This document shows, piece after piece, positions 51,660 to 60,914 of a stretch of 64,000 bases of DNA. The DNA is from Bin55 sp009840545 (GTDB lineage: Bacteria > Pseudomonadota > Gammaproteobacteria > Pseudomonadales > Azotimanducaceae): NCBI GenBank assembly GCA_965208815.1, contig OZ242357.1:2480001-2544000 (forward strand), written 5' to 3'. The stretch's first letter is position 1. Each line of letters starts with the position of its first letter. The notes under the pieces were generated by a model. The model saw only the letters and a list, made by a program, of their open reading frames with translations, was not told the origin of the DNA and did not search any database. Position numbers and translations under genes: made by a program.

Positions 51660-52460
51660 ATGGCATTGAATCTCCAAACCGACCGCATGATTGCCCGCAT
51701 TGACCAAGGCATCGGTTGGATGGTATTCAACAATCCTAAGCGTCACAACGCTCTATCTCTGGAGATGTGGAGAGGCATCTCTGAAATCGTCGAATACTTC
51801 GAATCCACCGGAGATGTAAGAGTCGTCGTGATGCGGGGAGCTGGCGAACAAGCATTTGTTTCAGGTGCCGACATCACCGAGTTCGACAAGAATAGATCTA
51901 GTGCGGAACAGGAACAGGACTATGGAAAAGTCTCGGCAAGGGGTGCTCGTTCACTCGCCAGCATGACCAAGCCCCTTATCGCTTTGATAACGGGCTACTG
52001 CATCGGTGGAGGTCTAGCAACAGCACTACACGCTGACATTCGTTTCGCCACTCCTGATTCCACTTTTGGTATCCCGGCAGCTAAATTAGGTCTGGGATAC
52101 GACTATGAAGGGCTTGCGAAACTGTCTCGCATCGTGGGACCGGCGCGTGCTCGAGACATCTTGTTTTCAGCTCGTTTCTTGTCCGCGGAAGAAGCCTTTC
52201 AATGTGGAATTGTTCAGTTCATTTCGGAACGAGATTCCATCGAGTCCGATGTGACCGAGTATGCTGAACGAATCGCCAACAACGCACCACTCACAGTTCG
52301 AGCCGCAAAAGCAGCAGTGAATGCGTTTGAATCGCAACCCGATGACGACACAATACAAGAGGTTCGATCATTGGTTCGCGACTGTTTTAACTCCCAAGAC
52401 TATAAGGAAGGCAGGAAAGCGTTCGCTGAAAAACGTCGACCTAAATTCAGTGGAAATTGA
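51660..52460 (+). CDS. Enoyl-CoA hydratase/isomerase family protein
   Basis: A 266-residue crotonase-fold protein. It contains VMRGAGEQAFVSGADITEFD (oxyanion-hole strand), KPLIALITGYCIGGGLATAL (second oxyanion Gly), DIRFATPDSTFGIPAAKLGL and ILFSARFLSAEEAFQCGIVQF. The exact reaction (hydration, isomerisation or decarboxylation) depends on two Glu positions not clear here. It is divergent from the acyl-CoA dehydrogenase gene. The next gene starts 18 bases after its stop. Confidence 0.9.
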   Translation: MALNLQTDRMIARIDQGIGWMVFNNPKRHNALSLEMWRGISEIVEYFESTGDVRVVVMRGAGEQAFVSGADITEFDKNRSSAEQEQDYGKVSARGARSLASMTKPLIALITGYCIGGGLATALHADIRFATPDSTFGIPAAKLGLGYDYEGLAKLSRIVGPARARDILFSARFLSAEEAFQCGIVQFISERDSIESDVTEYAERIANNAPLTVRAAKAAVNAFESQPDDDTIQEVRSLVRDCFNSQDYKEGRKAFAEKRRPKFSGN

Positions 52461-52477
52461 CCCTTAGAGAAACAACG

Positions 52478-53242
52478 ATGAGCGACCGTCGAATCACAGC
52501 AAGTGTTCTCATTATTGGAAACGAAATCCTCTCTGGTCGCACGCAAGATCTCAACCTTCAGTACATCGCCAAGCACTTGAACACAAGAGGCGTTGTAGTG
52601 GCGGAAGCACATGTAATTCCCGATATTCGCGATGTCATTGTTTCCTCGGTGAACAGCGCACGGAGTCGTCACGACTATGTACTGACTACCGGAGGAATTG
52701 GTCCTACTCATGACGACATCACAGCCGAGTGCATTGCCGCTGCATTCGAGCTTCCACTCGTAGTTGACGAGACAATTGAGAAACGAATTCGCAGTAGACC
52801 CGCGCCACCAGACATCATGGAGAACCGATTACGAATGGCACGCATTCCCAAGGGTGCCAGGCTCATCGACAACCTCACCGGCGGACCCCCGGGGTTTTCA
52901 ATAGAGAACGTCTATGTAATGGCCGGTATTCCCGGCGTACTACAAGCGATGCTCCCCACTATTGAATTTCAGGGTGGCTCGACCATTCGGTCATGCTCCG
53001 TCACGGCATACATGGGGGAGAGCGAGATTTCTCGAGAACTCAGTACGATTCAAGAGCAATATGGGTCTACGATCGACTTAGGAAGCTATCCATTCAATCG
53101 TAACGGACGATTTGGAACGACGCTAGTCATGCGTGGAACCGACACCGAAGAACTCTGTAATGCGTTGGAAGATGTCAAGCAAGCGATTCGACGTAGGGGC
53201 CAGGAACCAGGAGAGGTGTCCTATGATTGGGAGCAAAATTGA
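52478..53242 (+). CDS. CinA-type molybdopterin-binding/COG1058 protein
   Basis: A 254-residue stand-alone MoCF-like domain, related to the N-terminal half of CinA. Landmarks are SVLIIGNEILSGRTQDLNLQ, the TTGGIGPTHDDITAEC motif, and VYVMAGIPGVLQAM. The C-terminal nicotinamide-nucleotide amidase part of full CinA is absent. Members hydrolyse or bind pyrophosphate or act on damaged NAD; molybdopterin is unlikely here. ATG 52478 is chosen because an AGAGAA site precedes it and the longer start at 52457 overlaps the hydratase stop. Linked with the enoyl-CoA hydratase gene. Confidence 0.85.
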   Translation: MSDRRITASVLIIGNEILSGRTQDLNLQYIAKHLNTRGVVVAEAHVIPDIRDVIVSSVNSARSRHDYVLTTGGIGPTHDDITAECIAAAFELPLVVDETIEKRIRSRPAPPDIMENRLRMARIPKGARLIDNLTGGPPGFSIENVYVMAGIPGVLQAMLPTIEFQGGSTIRSCSVTAYMGESEISRELSTIQEQYGSTIDLGSYPFNRNGRFGTTLVMRGTDTEELCNALEDVKQAIRRRGQEPGEVSYDWEQN

Positions 53243-53288
53243 ACCCACTACAAGCTTGAGTTACATCTCATCGCGATAGGCAATCTAA

Positions 53289-54365
53289 ATGTCAGAGGCA
53301 GCTACAGCTCAACCACCCTCGAACGATCCGTTTGACGACAACGTCAAGATTAACTGGTATCGCTCACCTATTGATCGCGAATTGCTTCAGCAACTAATGC
53401 AACGCAACGACTTCAAGGGGTGGCTTCAAACCCTACTGCACTTGGGTCTTTTTTTCACCACCGCCATCTTGTCGTACCTTGCCTTCCTGAACATCTCAGG
53501 CTCGAATTGGTATTGGTCGGTGCCTTTGCTTCTTGTCTCGTTGTTCGTTCACGGAACTATTGGACCGTTCATGGGCTTGATCGCCGTTCACGAGCTTCAG
53601 CACAAGACGGTCTTCAAGTCGAAAAATCTGAATCTCTTCTTCGAGGTGCTGTACTCGTTCATAAGCTGGTCCGACCACATTTGGTACCGGGCGAGCCACT
53701 ACCTTCACCATCAAGCTACGTGTCACAGAGAGAACGACGGCGAGGTGCGATTGCCAGTCAAGTTTAGTTTGCGCCGTTGGCGTGTATGGCTTGGTCTTGT
53801 TGCTTGGAATCCTCAAGCGACGTGGAATCGGATTAAGATTGTTTGGCGCCATGCGGATGGAACTGTCCTAGGTGACTGGTACAACCACGTATTGCCGGAG
53901 TCAAACACAAAGCTTCGTAGGAAACACAAGAACTGGGCACGCATTCTTCTCGCAGGTCACGCTGTATTGGCATTGGTTTTTGTATTAGTGGGTCATCCAT
54001 TCTTGATCGTGACCATCACGTTCGGTACGTTCTACTGTGGATGGCTAGGATTTTTGTGTGGAGTCCCACAACACTATGGGTTGAATTCGGATGAACCAGA
54101 CTTCCGCTTGAACACAAGGACGTTTACATGCTCGTGGCTCCCTGCCTTCTATTACTGGAACATGCAATACCACCTTGAACATCACATGTACCCCGCCGTA
54201 CCGTTCTACAACTTGGGCAAGCTGCGTAAAGCAATTGAGCACGACCTTCCGCCAGCAACCCATGGCCTTCGCGCGACTTGGAAAGAGATGTTCGAGTTGA
54301 AACGAAAGTTCCTAGCTGATCCGTCCTTCAAGTACATTCCGAATATTCCTTCTCGCGCTCAATAA
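53289..54365 (+). CDS. Membrane fatty-acid desaturase family protein
   Basis: A 358-residue integral membrane diiron enzyme. Three His boxes are complete: HELQHKT (near residue 103), the pair in ASHYLHHQAT, and LEHHMYPAVPFYNL near the end. Four transmembrane helices can be seen (LHLGLFFTTAILSYLAFLN, WSVPLLLVSLFVHGTIGPF, ILLAGHAVLALVFVLVGHPF, FLIVTITFGTFYCGWLGFL). It fits the AlkB/desaturase superfamily, likely inserting a double bond or hydroxyl into lipid acyl chains; the site is unknown. It is preceded by 46 bases after the CinA-like gene. Confidence 0.9.
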   Translation: MSEAATAQPPSNDPFDDNVKINWYRSPIDRELLQQLMQRNDFKGWLQTLLHLGLFFTTAILSYLAFLNISGSNWYWSVPLLLVSLFVHGTIGPFMGLIAVHELQHKTVFKSKNLNLFFEVLYSFISWSDHIWYRASHYLHHQATCHRENDGEVRLPVKFSLRRWRVWLGLVAWNPQATWNRIKIVWRHADGTVLGDWYNHVLPESNTKLRRKHKNWARILLAGHAVLALVFVLVGHPFLIVTITFGTFYCGWLGFLCGVPQHYGLNSDEPDFRLNTRTFTCSWLPAFYYWNMQYHLEHHMYPAVPFYNLGKLRKAIEHDLPPATHGLRATWKEMFELKRKFLADPSFKYIPNIPSRAQ

Positions 54366-54439
54366 CGGCACCGAGTCTGCATTGCGGAGATTGAACTTCG
54401 GATTGATTTAGTCCGACACTTGAGTATTGGAGGTCATCA

Positions 54440-55156
54440 TTGGACATTAAGAACAGAAAAGCCATCGTTCTCGGCGGCACATCGGGCATTGGTTTGGCCG
54501 CGACTCGACAATTGGAAGATGCTGGAGCGACCGTCGTAGCAGGTAGTCGCAACGCTGAGAATATTGACGCCGCAAGCGCAAGTACGGGACCTAGTGTTAG
54601 TTATCGACAGGTCAATACTCTAGATCGCGACGCACTTGCCAAGTTGTTTCAAGACGAAGCACCGTTTGACATTCTCGTCAATAGCGCGACAGGTGGTGCC
54701 CGGGCATCGGGTCCCTTCTTACAAATGGACCTGGATGCATTCCAACTTTCCTTTCGAAAGCTGTGGGGCTACACAAACTCTGTACGCTTAGGTGCTGAAT
54801 TCCTCTCGAACGATGGTGCGATCGTACTGGTTAGTGGTTTCCCCGCGCGTAAGAGCAATCCGGGTTCTCTTGCCATTTCCACTGTGGGAAATGCCGTAGA
54901 AGGATTCGCACGCGCCCTGGCTCCTGAAATTGCACCAAGGCGCATCAATATCGTGTGTCCAGGGCTGATTGACACTCCAATGTTTCCGCAAGAGGGAGAG
55001 CAAAGGAAACAATTTCTAGCCAATGCAACCGCGCGAACATTGATTCCACGCGCCGGAACCGCAGACGAGGTAGCTTCTGCGATCTTATTTGCAATTGAGA
55101 ACGACTACATGACTGGTTCTACTATCGACATAGAAGGTGGGGCACTGTTACCTTAG
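54440..55156 (+). CDS. SDR-family protein without the usual Tyr-Lys pair
   Basis: A 238-residue Rossmann short-chain dehydrogenase-like protein. The cofactor motif AIVLGGTSGIGLAATRQL, NSATGG loop and the closing NDYMTGSTIDIEGGALLP are normal. The active-site strand has the Ser (VLVSGFPARKSNPG), but where YxxxK is expected the sequence reads LAISTVGNAVEGFARALAPE; aligning on VEGF puts Ile and Gly at the Tyr and Lys positions. It may still reduce through other groups, or act as a binding or inactive member. The TTG start at 54440 has a GGAGGT site at 54429-54434. Adjacent to the desaturase. Confidence 0.85.
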   Translation: MDIKNRKAIVLGGTSGIGLAATRQLEDAGATVVAGSRNAENIDAASASTGPSVSYRQVNTLDRDALAKLFQDEAPFDILVNSATGGARASGPFLQMDLDAFQLSFRKLWGYTNSVRLGAEFLSNDGAIVLVSGFPARKSNPGSLAISTVGNAVEGFARALAPEIAPRRINIVCPGLIDTPMFPQEGEQRKQFLANATARTLIPRAGTADEVASAILFAIENDYMTGSTIDIEGGALLP

Positions 55157-55230
55157 TGCTGCAAAAACATCTAGCTGAGCAGATTTCCAGTTAGTCGGGA
55201 AGCAAGTTCACTTCTCACCTAAATCCAAGA

Positions 55231-56055
55231 CTAATCTTTTCGCAATATCTTTGTGATCTTGTGTGTTGAGACTGGCTCGGAGTCCTTGAGGAAAGCCATG
55301 CGTTCGTACACGTCTGCTGCGGCTTCATGGAATCCTGCAGGAAGACCAGCGTCCTCAAATGTCTTTGATATCTCACGCATTTCTGGCGCAAATCTCCAAG
55401 CCTTGCGCGTCGTACCCGGACCCGACCCTTCCGACCGATCCCAGAGGCGAGGCTGAGACAGTTCCCACTCACTTCGCAGTGCGCTAGATATCCCATGTGC
55501 CTGAGCCAGGCTGCGTATCGCTAGCAACATTGCCGATGTACCTTTGGTATAGGCTGCGTAGCACATCTTCAAAGCCGACGCCGCAACTGAATCTCCTTCG
55601 ACTAGACGCGTATCCAACGCCGAACCGGCAAACAATTTGACCATCCTGGTTGCGCTGTTGCCCGACACGTACAGTCGAGTCGTCCCGTGCCGATACAACG
55701 GTGGTCCAATGATCCCGCCATCCACATAGGAATCTCCGAATTTCTCGGCAATCACCCTTGCTGTGGTGGGTGCAATAGCATTCGCATCACAATACAGACC
55801 ATCAAATCCTAGCTCCAATACTTGATCTGCTACGTCAATCGCATATTCTGGAGGGCAAACCGAAATTACGATTTCAACGTCCGCCAAACCCGCTTCCAGT
55901 GTCTCGTGAGAATACATGCTCGATTTTCGGGCTCTAGAGCGTGTAGATTCCGAGCGACCTTCAGAAATCCAAAGAGGGCGGTGACCCTTGTACACCAGAG
56001 CCTGTCCGATCGAAGATCCCATTTCACCGGGATGGAGTATTAGTACATCAGCCAT
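55231..56055 (-). CDS. NAD(P)-binding 6-phosphogluconate-dehydrogenase-like protein (DUF1932)
   Basis: A 274-residue two-domain dehydrogenase fold. The N-terminal Rossmann part reads DVLILHPGEMGSSIGQALVY, with VIISVCPPEYA-type strand and the domain-linking GLYCDANAIAPTTARVIAEK; the C-terminal domain (GDSVAASALKMCYAAYTKGT, LAIRSLAQAHGISSALRSEW) is the DUF1932 helical region of phosphogluconate dehydrogenase-like proteins. The exact substrate is unknown. It is divergent from the phytanoyl-CoA-dioxygenase gene and convergent with the SDR gene. Confidence 0.85.
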   Translation of the reverse strand: MADVLILHPGEMGSSIGQALVYKGHRPLWISEGRSESTRSRARKSSMYSHETLEAGLADVEIVISVCPPEYAIDVADQVLELGFDGLYCDANAIAPTTARVIAEKFGDSYVDGGIIGPPLYRHGTTRLYVSGNSATRMVKLFAGSALDTRLVEGDSVAASALKMCYAAYTKGTSAMLLAIRSLAQAHGISSALRSEWELSQPRLWDRSEGSGPGTTRKAWRFAPEMREISKTFEDAGLPAGFHEAAADVYERMAFLKDSEPVSTHKITKILRKD

Positions 56056-56222
56056 CTATGTTTGAACTCGCTATCGTTCGCGGTTGTTGTTCAAATTGAA
56101 TCACCATACTGCTTCCTCGTATTGAAATGTGCAGGAGAATATATTGACCTACACGACATTTTGTGTCGGTTGTTGCGAGACTGAGTAAACTTTGAGCATT
56201 AGTTGCAAGTCCAATCGCGGTT

Positions 56223-57140
56223 ATGAAAGCACTTACAGACGAACAACGCCACCACTGGGATACTCAAGGGTACCTGATTCTCAAGCAGGTATTGACTCCA
56301 CACGAAGTGGCTCTGTTCAGTTCGGAAATCGATCGACTCCGTCGCATTCCTGGATTCGAGCCTGTTCGTGACAAGGCACTGCCAATCGGACACTACGGTT
56401 GGCTTCCCCATGCCGACAGTCTGGACGACACGGGATGGATGGATAGGCGGGACCTACTTCCTTATGGCAAGCATTTCGTCGATTTGATGGATCGACAGGA
56501 CGTATTTGACCTCATCGTCGACATTATGGGACCTTATCTGTGTCTGAGTATGACGCAAGCCATTGTGCGTCCACCATCTGAAACTTTTCCTGGCTACACC
56601 CATACCGACGGCGGTGAAGCTCTTCGATGCATCCGACCATCTGAAACAAGCCATCCGCTTGCTATGAAAGCCATGTACTTGCTCACCGACGTCACCGAAC
56701 CAGATTCCGGTAATCTGACCATCTTTCCAGGAAGTCATCGACGGCAGATTCCCTACAACACGGAGAATCCAATCACTCCAACTTCACCAGGTTCGCTACA
56801 AATTATGGGTGAAGCCGGCGACTGCATCTTGTTTCCACATGCCATGTGGCACGGCCCCTGTAAGAACCGTTCCGGTCGAGCACGCAAGACGATCCTTTAC
56901 AACTACTGTCAGATGTTCATGCGGCAGTACGACTTCGAGATCACTCCCGCAATCGCCGAATGGTGTTCACCACGGCAAAGACGACTTCTGGGGGACTTGG
57001 GCTACGACTTTAGACCTGGATCGTATTTCTACGGGCCGAGAGATCAAGTGGAAGTGATTACCGGAGAGGCCGAAGAAAAACCCTACAAAGAAATTAATGA
57101 GGCACTTGGAATTCGGCGTAAGGTACAAACAGCTACTTAG
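56223..57140 (+). CDS. Phytanoyl-CoA dioxygenase family protein
   Basis: A 305-residue Fe(II)/2-oxoglutarate-dependent oxygenase-like protein. The 2-His-1-Asp iron site is HTDGGEALRC (H-x-D) with the distal His in ILFPHAMWHGPCKNRSG and the 2-oxoglutarate Arg in RARKTILYNY. The first part TDEQRHHWDTQGYLILKQVL is the family start. Many marine bacteria carry several such proteins, oxidising unknown substrates. It starts with ATG 56223, divergent from the DUF1932 gene. A second, shorter paralogue is at 62046. Confidence 0.88.
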   Translation: MKALTDEQRHHWDTQGYLILKQVLTPHEVALFSSEIDRLRRIPGFEPVRDKALPIGHYGWLPHADSLDDTGWMDRRDLLPYGKHFVDLMDRQDVFDLIVDIMGPYLCLSMTQAIVRPPSETFPGYTHTDGGEALRCIRPSETSHPLAMKAMYLLTDVTEPDSGNLTIFPGSHRRQIPYNTENPITPTSPGSLQIMGEAGDCILFPHAMWHGPCKNRSGRARKTILYNYCQMFMRQYDFEITPAIAEWCSPRQRRLLGDLGYDFRPGSYFYGPRDQVEVITGEAEEKPYKEINEALGIRRKVQTAT

Positions 57141-57239
57141 TCGGCTCTTGGTAGATGGGTGTACGTCTAATCATCGAGACTGATTGAAGCACGAGACAGT
57201 TCGGTTTCGCGCGGAAGTCTGAAGGGATTTCACAACGTT

Positions 57240-58379
57240 CTAGTCATCGAACAACAACGAGAGTTCGTTGCCTCGTCTAAACAAATCAGTGCGCAAGTCT
57301 CCTGATCCCTGCGTATTTGCGAACAGTCTGCGTTTTTGCTCTCCACTGCTAGATTCCGAAGAATGGCTTGGCAAGCCGCAATTTGCCAACGCTAGGGCAA
57401 ACCGTTTTTGCATCAAGTCAGCGTACATACCGGTTCCTCGCATACGCTCTCCGAATTGTGCTGTGTACTCTCTGCCTTTATGCAAGTCTCGAATTCGATT
57501 CATAATGCGTTCAGCTTTCAATGGATAGTGCTCTTCCAGCCAATCTTCAAATAGTGGGCGAACTTCGAGCGGTAGCCGAATCATGATGTAACCTGCAAAT
57601 CCAGCCCCTTCGTTCGCAGACTCTTCAACAATTTTCTCAAGTTCATGGTCATTGAGCATTGGGATGATCGGCGCGACCATGACACCAACGGGTATCCCTG
57701 ACTCGGCCATTGCTCTCACGATACGCAGACGAGCCTTCGGTGAAGCCGTTCTCGGTTCGAGTTTAGTCTTGAGTTCGTTGTGCAGAGTTGTAATGCTGAC
57801 TGCCACGCTAACTAACTCCTGCTGAGCTAGTTCTTGCAGAATGTCAATGTCTCGCAGAATTAGAACGCCTTTTGTGACGATACTGACCGGGTGCCGGTAT
57901 TCCAGTAGAGTCTCGAGAATTTGTCGGGTTACACGAAGCTCTTTTTCAGCTGGTTGATAGGGATCGGTATTAGTGCCCATCGCAATGGGCTCGCAAGCGT
58001 AACGTGGATTGTCTAGTTTCTCGCGCAGTCGTTCGACGGGGTTCGTCTTGTAAAAGATCTTTGTTTCGAAGTCTAGACCAGGAGAAAGGTCTAGAAATGC
58101 ATGAGTCGGGCGTGCAAAACAATAGACACAGCCGTGCTCACATCCTTTGTACGGATTGATGGATTGATCGAAGGGGACATCAGGCGACTGATTGGTAGTG
58201 ATTAGCGAACGTGTCTTATCGGGAAAGAGCTTGGTTCTTAGCGCCCTTTCGGAAAATTCTGTATTGAGTAGGTCGTGAGAACTCCATCCGTCGTCGAAAG
58301 GAACTGTAGCCGTTTTCAGGAATCGAGGTTTGGGACTTGTCGTTGCACCACGTCCCTTGATCACTTTCGACTCGTTCAA
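57240..58379 (-). CDS. PA0069-type radical SAM protein
   Basis: A 379-residue radical SAM protein. The [4Fe-4S] site is CX3CX2C at residues 80, 84 and 87 in YKGCEHGCVYCFARPTHAF, preceded by the N-terminal GRGATTSPKPRF, which marks the PA0069-like group related to SplB/spore photoproduct lyase. AMGTNTDPYQPAEKELRVTR and VTKGVLILRDIDIL are also family segments. The reaction is unknown; DNA repair is sometimes suggested for relatives. TTG 58379 starts the frame, with GGGGAA just before it. It is convergent with the phytanoyl-CoA-dioxygenase gene. Confidence 0.88.
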   Translation of the reverse strand: MNESKVIKGRGATTSPKPRFLKTATVPFDDGWSSHDLLNTEFSERALRTKLFPDKTRSLITTNQSPDVPFDQSINPYKGCEHGCVYCFARPTHAFLDLSPGLDFETKIFYKTNPVERLREKLDNPRYACEPIAMGTNTDPYQPAEKELRVTRQILETLLEYRHPVSIVTKGVLILRDIDILQELAQQELVSVAVSITTLHNELKTKLEPRTASPKARLRIVRAMAESGIPVGVMVAPIIPMLNDHELEKIVEESANEGAGFAGYIMIRLPLEVRPLFEDWLEEHYPLKAERIMNRIRDLHKGREYTAQFGERMRGTGMYADLMQKRFALALANCGLPSHSSESSSGEQKRRLFANTQGSGDLRTDLFRRGNELSLLFDD

Positions 58380-58399
58380 TTCCCCAGTCCTATGCTCTC

Positions 58400-59614
58400 C
58401 TATTCACACAACGATGCGGCTTTCGTTGAAATCGACACCGTGCGTCTGCCTACTCGGATTGGATTACGGTCGTGTCCATTCGTCAGATACGAGAACGACA
58501 ACCCTGTCTCAGCGTCAGCCCATGCAATTTGTCCGCCAGCTCCGCCGTGTCCAAATGAAGTCTCTGAATTGGTATGCCCAAAACCTCGGAAGTTTCGTTG
58601 CGAATCGCCTGCGATACACAAACCCAAAGCCCTGTTGACCTTTACACCGGACAAAGGATCTCGATAGTCTTCGCTGACAACCTTCAATCCGTAATCAAGC
58701 GTTTGTTTGTTCAAGATGCAAGACCGATCGTCCTTAACGCCCGAGAGAAGATCTTGATAGAACAAAGCAAGCGCAGTTGCGGTTGCCATTCCGCCTCCTC
58801 CAGGTATGCCTACAGCCCGGATTTCGGGTCTGTTCATACTCAGAATTGCATCTTCCGTAACCTCAGTTAATGGGGGCTCCGGTATACCAAGCCTCTTGAA
58901 GTCCTCGCTCGTGAAAGCATCTCCTACATGAACCAATGTCGATATGCGTTCGTTCTCTGCATGCGGGAGACCAACATAGAGATCATCGACGTCTAAAGGT
59001 TCAATTACACGTTCGCGAATAAATGAACGGAAGTCTTGCCCCGATTTGCGTTCAACAATCTCAGCAATCACCCACATCGACGAACTCGGGTGGTACTCGA
59101 ACTTTTCTCCCGTCGGCCAGTTCAATCTCCACTGTGCAAATCGCCCGACTCGTAGAGCTCGATCATCCCAATCGCTCGGTCTAAAGGGAGCCATTGGAAA
59201 TCCCGCAGTGTGCAAGAAGAGATGAATGACTCTTACGTCTTGCTTCCCGTTGGTGTCGAATTCGCGAATGATGTCTCCGACCCGTTCATTCACATCCAAT
59301 TTGCCTTCCTGAATGAGCGTCCAAGCGGCCACTGACATAATCGCCTTGGTACACGAAAATATTGGATAGAGAGTTTGTTCCGTTGCTCTTCCGAACGTTT
59401 CGGACCACAGGACTTTTCCATCTTTCGCAACCGCAAACTGAACTGAAGGCAATAGTTCATCCTCGACATCTTTTCGCACTCTCATTCTGAGAATTTCCAG
59501 CCTGTCGATATTCAATCCTGCGCTTTTCAATTCTGTCGCTTGATCGGAGAGCATGGACTCGCTAGTTAGACCACTGCCCCCACTCTTTCTAACTTCTCGT
59601 TTTACTTCGGTCAT
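58400..59614 (-). CDS. Serine hydrolase of the beta-lactamase/esterase EstB type
   Basis: A 404-residue class-C beta-lactamase-like serine hydrolase. The SxxK motif is FSCTKAIMS (Ser and Lys of the acylation site), the second motif a Y-x-x-S-like EYHPSSSMWVIAEIV, and the third, HGGAGGQIAW, replaces KTG. There is no signal peptide, so a cytoplasmic esterase or amidase is more likely than a lactamase. Its ATG overlaps the stop of the Gfo/Idh gene (ATGA), so the two form an operon; the partner suggests a small-molecule catabolic pathway. Confidence 0.85.
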   Translation of the reverse strand: MTEVKREVRKSGGSGLTSESMLSDQATELKSAGLNIDRLEILRMRVRKDVEDELLPSVQFAVAKDGKVLWSETFGRATEQTLYPIFSCTKAIMSVAAWTLIQEGKLDVNERVGDIIREFDTNGKQDVRVIHLFLHTAGFPMAPFRPSDWDDRALRVGRFAQWRLNWPTGEKFEYHPSSSMWVIAEIVERKSGQDFRSFIRERVIEPLDVDDLYVGLPHAENERISTLVHVGDAFTSEDFKRLGIPEPPLTEVTEDAILSMNRPEIRAVGIPGGGGMATATALALFYQDLLSGVKDDRSCILNKQTLDYGLKVVSEDYRDPLSGVKVNRALGLCIAGDSQRNFRGFGHTNSETSFGHGGAGGQIAWADAETGLSFSYLTNGHDRNPIRVGRRTVSISTKAASLCE

Positions 59615-60675
59615 TGGATTTCAACCTCCTTTCCTGTCTCAGCAGACTCATATATGGCATCGAGCATTTTCTGCACCATTAATCCGTGCTCAGCTGGTGC
59701 CAGCGTCTCAGCTTCATATAGAACGTGATCGACGAAATTTCGCATCTTCAGTCTGAACTCATCTCCCGCTCGTTCCGTGGGCAACCATTGTGGTTCTGTA
59801 TTCACCATATGGTCGTGCGCGTCGCTAAAGATTCGTGGAGGAGACCAAGATGCCCCTCCATGGGTCCCCATGAGGTTGAAGTTCCAGTTGTCTCTCTCAA
59901 TGTGCGCGACAAAACTGGCCTCAATACTCAGAGTCGCGCCATTGTCGAATCGAATCATTCCCACGGCTAGATCTTCCACGTTATAGGTCTTGTAATCCCA
60001 GTTTGGCCACTGAGAAATGACCGTGGATGGCTTGTCTCCTAAGTACGTGTATGTCTGTCCAGAGGCCGATACGGGTCTGGGAGAGCCCATTACGAAATGT
60101 GTCGTCTCCAGCACATGCACACCGATGTCAATGAGGGGGCCGCCACCTTGCAGTTCCTTTCGACCGAACACCCCCCAATTTGGAATTCCGCGCCGTCGAA
60201 GAGCTTGGACACGTCCGTACAACACTTTGCCCAGTTCACCGTTTTGTACGGCGTTTCGGAGAAATCTTGTGCGTGGTTCGAATCGGTGTTGGAAACCGAT
60301 GACGAGTTTGCGGTTGGCCGACTTGGCCGCATCAACCATATGCGCACCCTCTGTGGCATTCATTGCAAGGGGTTTCTCAACCAAAACGTGAGCACCCGCT
60401 TTGAGAGCAGCTATGGTGCAGGGAGCGTGCATTCCGTTTGGAGTACACACGCTGACGGCATCGGGCTGAACATTCTCCAACATCTTCTCGAAATCCGAGT
60501 ACGATTCCGGAATGTTGAACTCTCGACAAAGTCTCTTGGCGTTTTCTTCAACTACCTCGGCTACTGCTACGATTTCGACGTCGTCCATTCGGCTTAAGTA
60601 GCGCATGTGAGTGCGTGCAATTCCTCCGCCGCCTATAAACGCTATTCGCAATTTGCCGTTGTCTACTTGATTCAT
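59611..60675 (-). CDS. Gfo/Idh/MocA family oxidoreductase
   Basis: A 354-residue NAD(P)-dependent oxidoreductase. Rossmann start LRIAFIGGGGIARTHMRYLS, the hinge VSVCTPNGMHAPCTIAALKA, the family EKPLAMNATEG motif (catalytic Lys) and the C-terminal DIGVHVLETTHFVMGSPRPV with the usual D-x-x-x-H acid/base positions are all there. Substrates are usually sugars or inositols. A four-base ATGA overlap ties it to the serine hydrolase gene downstream. A ribosome site is not clear for ATG 60675; the gap upstream is AT-rich and likely the promoter. Confidence 0.92.
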   Translation of the reverse strand: MNQVDNGKLRIAFIGGGGIARTHMRYLSRMDDVEIVAVAEVVEENAKRLCREFNIPESYSDFEKMLENVQPDAVSVCTPNGMHAPCTIAALKAGAHVLVEKPLAMNATEGAHMVDAAKSANRKLVIGFQHRFEPRTRFLRNAVQNGELGKVLYGRVQALRRRGIPNWGVFGRKELQGGGPLIDIGVHVLETTHFVMGSPRPVSASGQTYTYLGDKPSTVISQWPNWDYKTYNVEDLAVGMIRFDNGATLSIEASFVAHIERDNWNFNLMGTHGGASWSPPRIFSDAHDHMVNTEPQWLPTERAGDEFRLKMRNFVDHVLYEAETLAPAEHGLMVQKMLDAIYESAETGKEVEIQ

Positions 60676-60914
60676 TCTTGTGTCCCAAGAATCGTTATGC
60701 CCTATGTGTCGATCTCAAATGATAGGCCTATGAGAAGAAGAGCTAAATCACTGCACACAATTTACAGTTCCCTAACTCCCCCAATTCTTAAGCACTATAT
60801 TACCTGTATCTTTGTACATATGTAAACGCTTCGCACCGTCTGCATTTACGGTTCAAGGCGATTGAACCTCGGTATTGCTCGTCTAAACGGAGGCTCAAAG
60901 AATCAGATGGGGAA

